In this document: piece after piece, positions 31,356 to 34,345 of the stretch | Layout: every line of letters starts with the position of its first letter | How positions within the stretch are numbered: position 1 is the stretch's first letter | Assembly (NCBI GenBank): GCA_023667435.1 | Contig: JAMPAB010000011.1 | Span: 1 to 34,345 of the forward strand | Length of the DNA stretch: 34,345 bases | Direction: 5' to 3' | Source of the DNA: Corallococcus sp. | GTDB taxonomy: Bacteria > Bacillota > Clostridia > Christensenellales > CAG-314 | Translations under genes and position numbers: made by a program | The notes under the pieces: generated by a model | Databases searched by the model: none | Told to the model about the DNA's origin: nothing | The model's input: the letters and a program-made list of their open reading frames with translations, nothing else

Positions 31356-33344
31356 TTATTTCTTTGTTTCGTCTTTCGGTACTTCATTCGTTTCTTCCGC
31401 GTCCGACGTTTCCGTTTGCGCGTCGTCCGACGTAGGAGGATTCTGCGGAATTGCTGCGGGTTGTTCCGTTTTAACTTCATTTGCGGTCTGCTCGCGCGAA
31501 TCCATAAACGCCGCGACTTCTTCGACGGATTTACCCTTCATAAGCATATCCACTTCTTCGGTGTGAATCGTTTCTCTTTCGATAAGAATACGCGCCATAC
31601 TGTGGAGAACGTCTGTTTTTTCGGTGAGAAGTTTCGTTGCTCGTTTGTGACAATCCTCTATAATCGCGCGGACTTCTTCGTCTATAATGCCTGCGATTTC
31701 TTCGGAATAACCTTTTTCCTGCTGATAACTTCTTCCGACGAATATCTCCCCGTCGCTGCCGTAGAAAATAGGTCCGAGACGTTCGCTCATACCCCATTCG
31801 GTAACCATACGGCGGGCAAGTCTGGTAAGGGATTCTATATCGCCGCTTGCGCCCGTACAAACGTTTTTGATGACAAGCTCTTCCGCTACGCGTCCTCCCA
31901 AACTCATTGTTATACGGTCGAGCAACGCTTGTTTGGAAACGTGGTCGTTGTCGTTTTCGGGACGCGTCATCGTGTATCCTGCGGCGTTACCGCGAGGAAT
32001 AATCGTTACTTCGTGAACGGGGTCGCAGTATTTTAAACTGCAGGCAAGTATTGCGTGTCCCGCCTCATGATAAGCGGTTATGCGTTTGTCGGGTTCGGTA
32101 ACGAGACGCGACTTCTTTTGCGGGCCCATAATTACTTTGTTTATGCCCTCGTTGACGTCCGTCATTGTTATAAGTCTGCGATTTACCCTAACCGCCAAAA
32201 TCGCCGCTTCGTTAAGCAAATTTTCCAAGTCCGCGCCCGTAAATCCTGCCGTAATACGCGCAACCGTACGCAAATTAACGTCGGGGCCGATGGGTTTTTT
32301 GCGAGCGTGAACTTTCAAAATAGCTTCTCTTCCGCGAACGTCGGGGGGATTGACGTAAACTTGTCTGTCAAAACGTCCCGGACGCATAAGCGCGGGGTCG
32401 AGAATATCCGAGCGGTTAGTCGCCGCCATAACTATAATGTTAGTGCTTGTCTCGAAACCGTCCATTTCAACAAGCAGCTGATTCAACGTCTGCTCTCTTT
32501 CGTCGTGTCCGCCGCCCAAACCTGCGCCGCGCTGACGGCCGACCGCGTCTATTTCGTCAATGAAAATAATACACGGCATATTCTTTTTGGCCTGATCGAA
32601 CAAATCGCGTACGCGGCTTGCGCCTACGCCTACGAACATTTCCACAAAGTCGGAACCGCTCATCGAAAAGAACGGAACTCCCGCTTCTCCCGCAACGGCT
32701 TTTGCGAACAACGTTTTACCCGTTCCCGGAGGACCTATCAGAAGAACTCCCTTAGGAATACGCGCGCCCATATCGGTAAATTTTTTCGGATCCTTTAAGA
32801 ATTCGATAATTTCCGCAAGTTCTTCTTTTTCTTCATCGGCGCCGGCAACGTCGGAAAAACGCACCTTCATATTCTGTACCGCTCTTGCGCGCGAACGACC
32901 GAAATCGATATTTTGATTATTCTGCTTTGCAATTTGACGGAACATAATAACGCCGAGCAAAATGAGCAAACCTATCCACAAAACGGGAAGTATATAATCC
33001 GTCCAACTTCCTTCGTTAGGATCGGAAACGACGTAGTTCGTCGCTTTATTTGCAATCAATTCGGGATTTGCGCTTCCGTCACTGATCGCCGACTGCACGA
33101 ATTCGTCGAACGCGGCTCGGTCTACGATAACAAAAGTATAACGCGCGCCGCTTGCGTCTACGCACACAACCCTGTAAATATTAAGACTGATCCGCGTGTA
33201 ATTGCCTATATTCTCTTTAAAATACGGCTCGCTTATTGTCGTAGCGGAATTACCCAACGTTTGCCACAAAATCAAAAATAATACAACAAGACATAGTACC
33301 GCAATAATCGAGTATATTATTCCTCTGCGTTTCTGACTATTCAA
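31356..33344 (-). CDS. ftsH: ATP-dependent zinc metalloprotease FtsH
   Basis: This encodes 662 residues. It begins with TTG, supported by AAAGGAG eight bases upstream. FtsH is a membrane-anchored hexamer that unfolds and degrades membrane and regulatory proteins. Membrane helices at about 9-28 and 117-135 flank an extracytoplasmic domain. The AAA domain has Walker A at 204-211 (GPPGTGKT), Walker B FIDEID (about 261-266) and the second region of homology (RPGRFDRQV, 321-329). The zinc site is HEAGH at 426-430 with Asp502 as third ligand. The last 40 or so residues are acidic and proline-rich, probably disordered. It is a single-gene unit with its own promoter and terminator. Confidence 0.98.
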   Translation of the reverse strand: MNSQKRRGIIYSIIAVLCLVVLFLILWQTLGNSATTISEPYFKENIGNYTRISLNIYRVVCVDASGARYTFVIVDRAAFDEFVQSAISDGSANPELIANKATNYVVSDPNEGSWTDYILPVLWIGLLILLGVIMFRQIAKQNNQNIDFGRSRARAVQNMKVRFSDVAGADEEKEELAEIIEFLKDPKKFTDMGARIPKGVLLIGPPGTGKTLFAKAVAGEAGVPFFSMSGSDFVEMFVGVGASRVRDLFDQAKKNMPCIIFIDEIDAVGRQRGAGLGGGHDEREQTLNQLLVEMDGFETSTNIIVMAATNRSDILDPALMRPGRFDRQVYVNPPDVRGREAILKVHARKKPIGPDVNLRTVARITAGFTGADLENLLNEAAILAVRVNRRLITMTDVNEGINKVIMGPQKKSRLVTEPDKRITAYHEAGHAILACSLKYCDPVHEVTIIPRGNAAGYTMTRPENDNDHVSKQALLDRITMSLGGRVAEELVIKNVCTGASGDIESLTRLARRMVTEWGMSERLGPIFYGSDGEIFVGRSYQQEKGYSEEIAGIIDEEVRAIIEDCHKRATKLLTEKTDVLHSMARILIERETIHTEEVDMLMKGKSVEEVAAFMDSREQTANEVKTEQPAAIPQNPPTSDDAQTETSDAEETNEVPKDETKK

Positions 33345-33363
33345 AATCTATTCTCCTTTGCCT

Positions 33364-33380
33364 ACGGTTTAAAAAACCGT
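33364..33380 (-). promoter_or_regulatory. small hairpin just before the ftsH ribosome site
   Basis: ACGGTTT (33364-33370) and AAACCGT (33374-33380) form a 7-bp stem with a 3-base loop in the mRNA leader, a few bases before AAAGGAG. It could tune mRNA stability or translation. Confidence 0.4.
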
Positions 33381-33427
33381 CTCGCTGTTACAATGCATTC
33401 TTTAGTAATACGTTAACCGTGTTTATT

Positions 33428-33456
33428 ATTGTATCACATCAAAGTCAAAGCGTCAA
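33428..33456 (-). promoter_or_regulatory. sigma-A promoter of ftsH
   Basis: On the minus strand, TTGACG (33451-33456), 17 bases, TACAAT (33428-33433), about 85 bases before the TTG start. Confidence 0.8.
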
Positions 33457-33649
33457 TTTTTTGTAAGCATTACGGTAACTATTATAGTATCCGTATTTGC
33501 CGCAACTTTATTACGCAATCGATATCCCGCGTTCCACGAAGACCGAGAAATGCGCAAAATTTCCCTTTCTATATACATTATTATATATACGTTCGCTTGA
33601 ATTTTGCTTAAAAATACGCGATTGATTCGGCGCGCGCCGTAATACGCGC
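33457..33649. other. intergenic DNA after yyaC
   Basis: No gene is seen. A palindrome CGGCGCGCGCCG lies at about 33628-33639 and, on the minus strand, is followed by CGCGTATTTTTA; it could be the yyaC terminator but lacks a proper loop. Confidence 0.35.
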
Positions 33650-34168
33650 TTAAACTGCTTGCCGCGTCGCTTCTATTATTGCGTTTGCGATAAATTGCGC
33701 CACTTCGCCGACAAGTCTGTCCTTAGACGAATTGAGCGTATAAAAATCCGCCATTCCGCGTTCGGCAACGATACCTACTATGCCTACGTCTCCCACCTTC
33801 GGCAAATTTTTGTTTGTAGCTGCGCCGGGAAGTATTCCGTCCTCGCACAGTTGAACCTTGCCCAGCTGCTCGCTCGCTCCGACGCCTGCATCTATCACGA
33901 CTATTTGCGAATGAGGGTGCATCGACTTTATAAAATCGTAACTGCGACACAGATTTTCCGCCGTAATATTGCAATCGCAAAGTCCGTAGACGAAAACGGG
34001 TCGCGTCATCGCTTCGTTTAATAAAGTGCCGACGCGCGGACCTAAACTATCGGCAAATACCTTTTCCGTCCCGATACACATATATACGGACGACGCCGAC
34101 AATTTTGTCTGCACTGCATCTAAAAACAGCTTTTTGTCTTCTTCTTTATAAATATTTACTTCCAACAT
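33650..34168 (-). CDS. yyaC: YyaC-family (DUF1256) sporulation-associated protein
   Basis: This encodes 172 residues from the ATG at 34168, which has AAGGAG nine bases upstream; the longer frame lacks this. It matches the YyaC family, related to the germination protease fold and made in the forespore of Bacillus. Visible signatures are CIGTEKVFADSLGPRVGTLL (about 31-50), the VYGLCDCNITAEN segment, VVIDAGVGASEQLGKV with its conserved Asp, and a hydrophobic GDVGIVGIV strand. The biochemical role is not settled in the literature I know. Its presence suggests a spore-forming ancestor at least; no other sporulation gene lies in the window. Confidence 0.85.
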   Translation of the reverse strand: MLEVNIYKEEDKKLFLDAVQTKLSASSVYMCIGTEKVFADSLGPRVGTLLNEAMTRPVFVYGLCDCNITAENLCRSYDFIKSMHPHSQIVVIDAGVGASEQLGKVQLCEDGILPGAATNKNLPKVGDVGIVGIVAERGMADFYTLNSSKDRLVGEVAQFIANAIIEATRQAV

Positions 34169-34345
34169 TTTAACCGACTCCTTGCGTTTTTTATAAGTTT
34201 TCACAAAGAGGACAGTTTTTATTTTATTTTTTATTTTATGCTAAGATAATTTATGTTTTATTTTGTCGAAAATTTTATTCCGCCGCGTTTTTTCGTCCGA
34301 CCCGCATTTTTCGCCGCCTATAGCCGAAAGGCGATAACATTTGCT
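34169..34345. other. upstream region of yyaC, to the window end
   Basis: Very AT-rich next to the gene (long A runs on the minus strand). No sigma-A promoter of quality is visible, which would fit a sporulation sigma factor, but no clear sigma-F or sigma-G box could be assigned. A short CGCC/GGCG hairpin lies near 34315-34335. Confidence 0.35.

Noticed and set aside
34205-34260. Sigma-F/sigma-G type promoter for yyaC
   Set aside because: The A/T-rich stretch matches several loose patterns equally well; no pair with proper spacing stood out.
1-34345. CRISPR arrays, rRNA and complete tRNA genes
   Set aside because: No regularly spaced repeats, rRNA-like stretches or complete cloverleaf sequences were found on either strand by eye.

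Overview
The window looks like chromosome of an uncultured Gram-positive gut-type bacterium of the Bacillota, probably class Clostridia. The evidence is AddAB rather than RecBCD, a YyaC-type sporulation protein, an AmaP/Asp23-like membrane protein, two lipoproteins with a -AC/-SC lipobox, strong AGGAGG ribosome binding sites and near-consensus sigma-A promoters. No rRNA, intact tRNA, CRISPR array, transposase, integrase or recombinase gene was seen.

Positions 1-2770 are an accessory module. It holds the end of a small membrane protein, a very basic 180-residue protein, a hairpin-rich non-coding stretch of about 160 bases, a Zot-type ATPase (the assembly-motor family of filamentous phages), a companion protein with an acidic tail, a large nested terminator and a GC-rich hairpin. 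This fits an inovirus-like or related single-strand-DNA element, but the diagnostic coat and replication genes are not in view.

Positions 2941-5440 are a small island between two direct copies (43 of 48 bases identical) of a terminator-containing repeat. It carries a RelB/ParE-type toxin-antitoxin pair and two unrelated membrane-protein genes. The 3' end of the first membrane gene is duplicated (122 bp, 114 identical) onto the end of the second and is read there in another frame. A truncated gene fragment lies between them.

From 5619 on, the DNA looks like ordinary chromosome. It encodes an SDR dehydrogenase, a soluble hybrid histidine kinase, an AmaP-like protein, a GH2 glycosidase overlapping tadA, and a five-gene carbohydrate operon read leftward (TIM-barrel isomerase, class II aldolase, binding lipoprotein, fused double permease, ATPase with an unusual insert). 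Then come dut, uvrC, a membrane protein, addB-addA, a lipoprotein, ftsH and yyaC. The carbohydrate operon starts from a promoter whose spacer contains a run of nine G. That promoter also sits in a 16-bp inverted repeat arranged so that inversion would re-create a promoter firing the other way, making it a candidate on/off switch. Other points of note are an apparently leaderless addB lacking the usual P-loop and a possible 33-codon leader ORF before the 30.8 kb lipoprotein.
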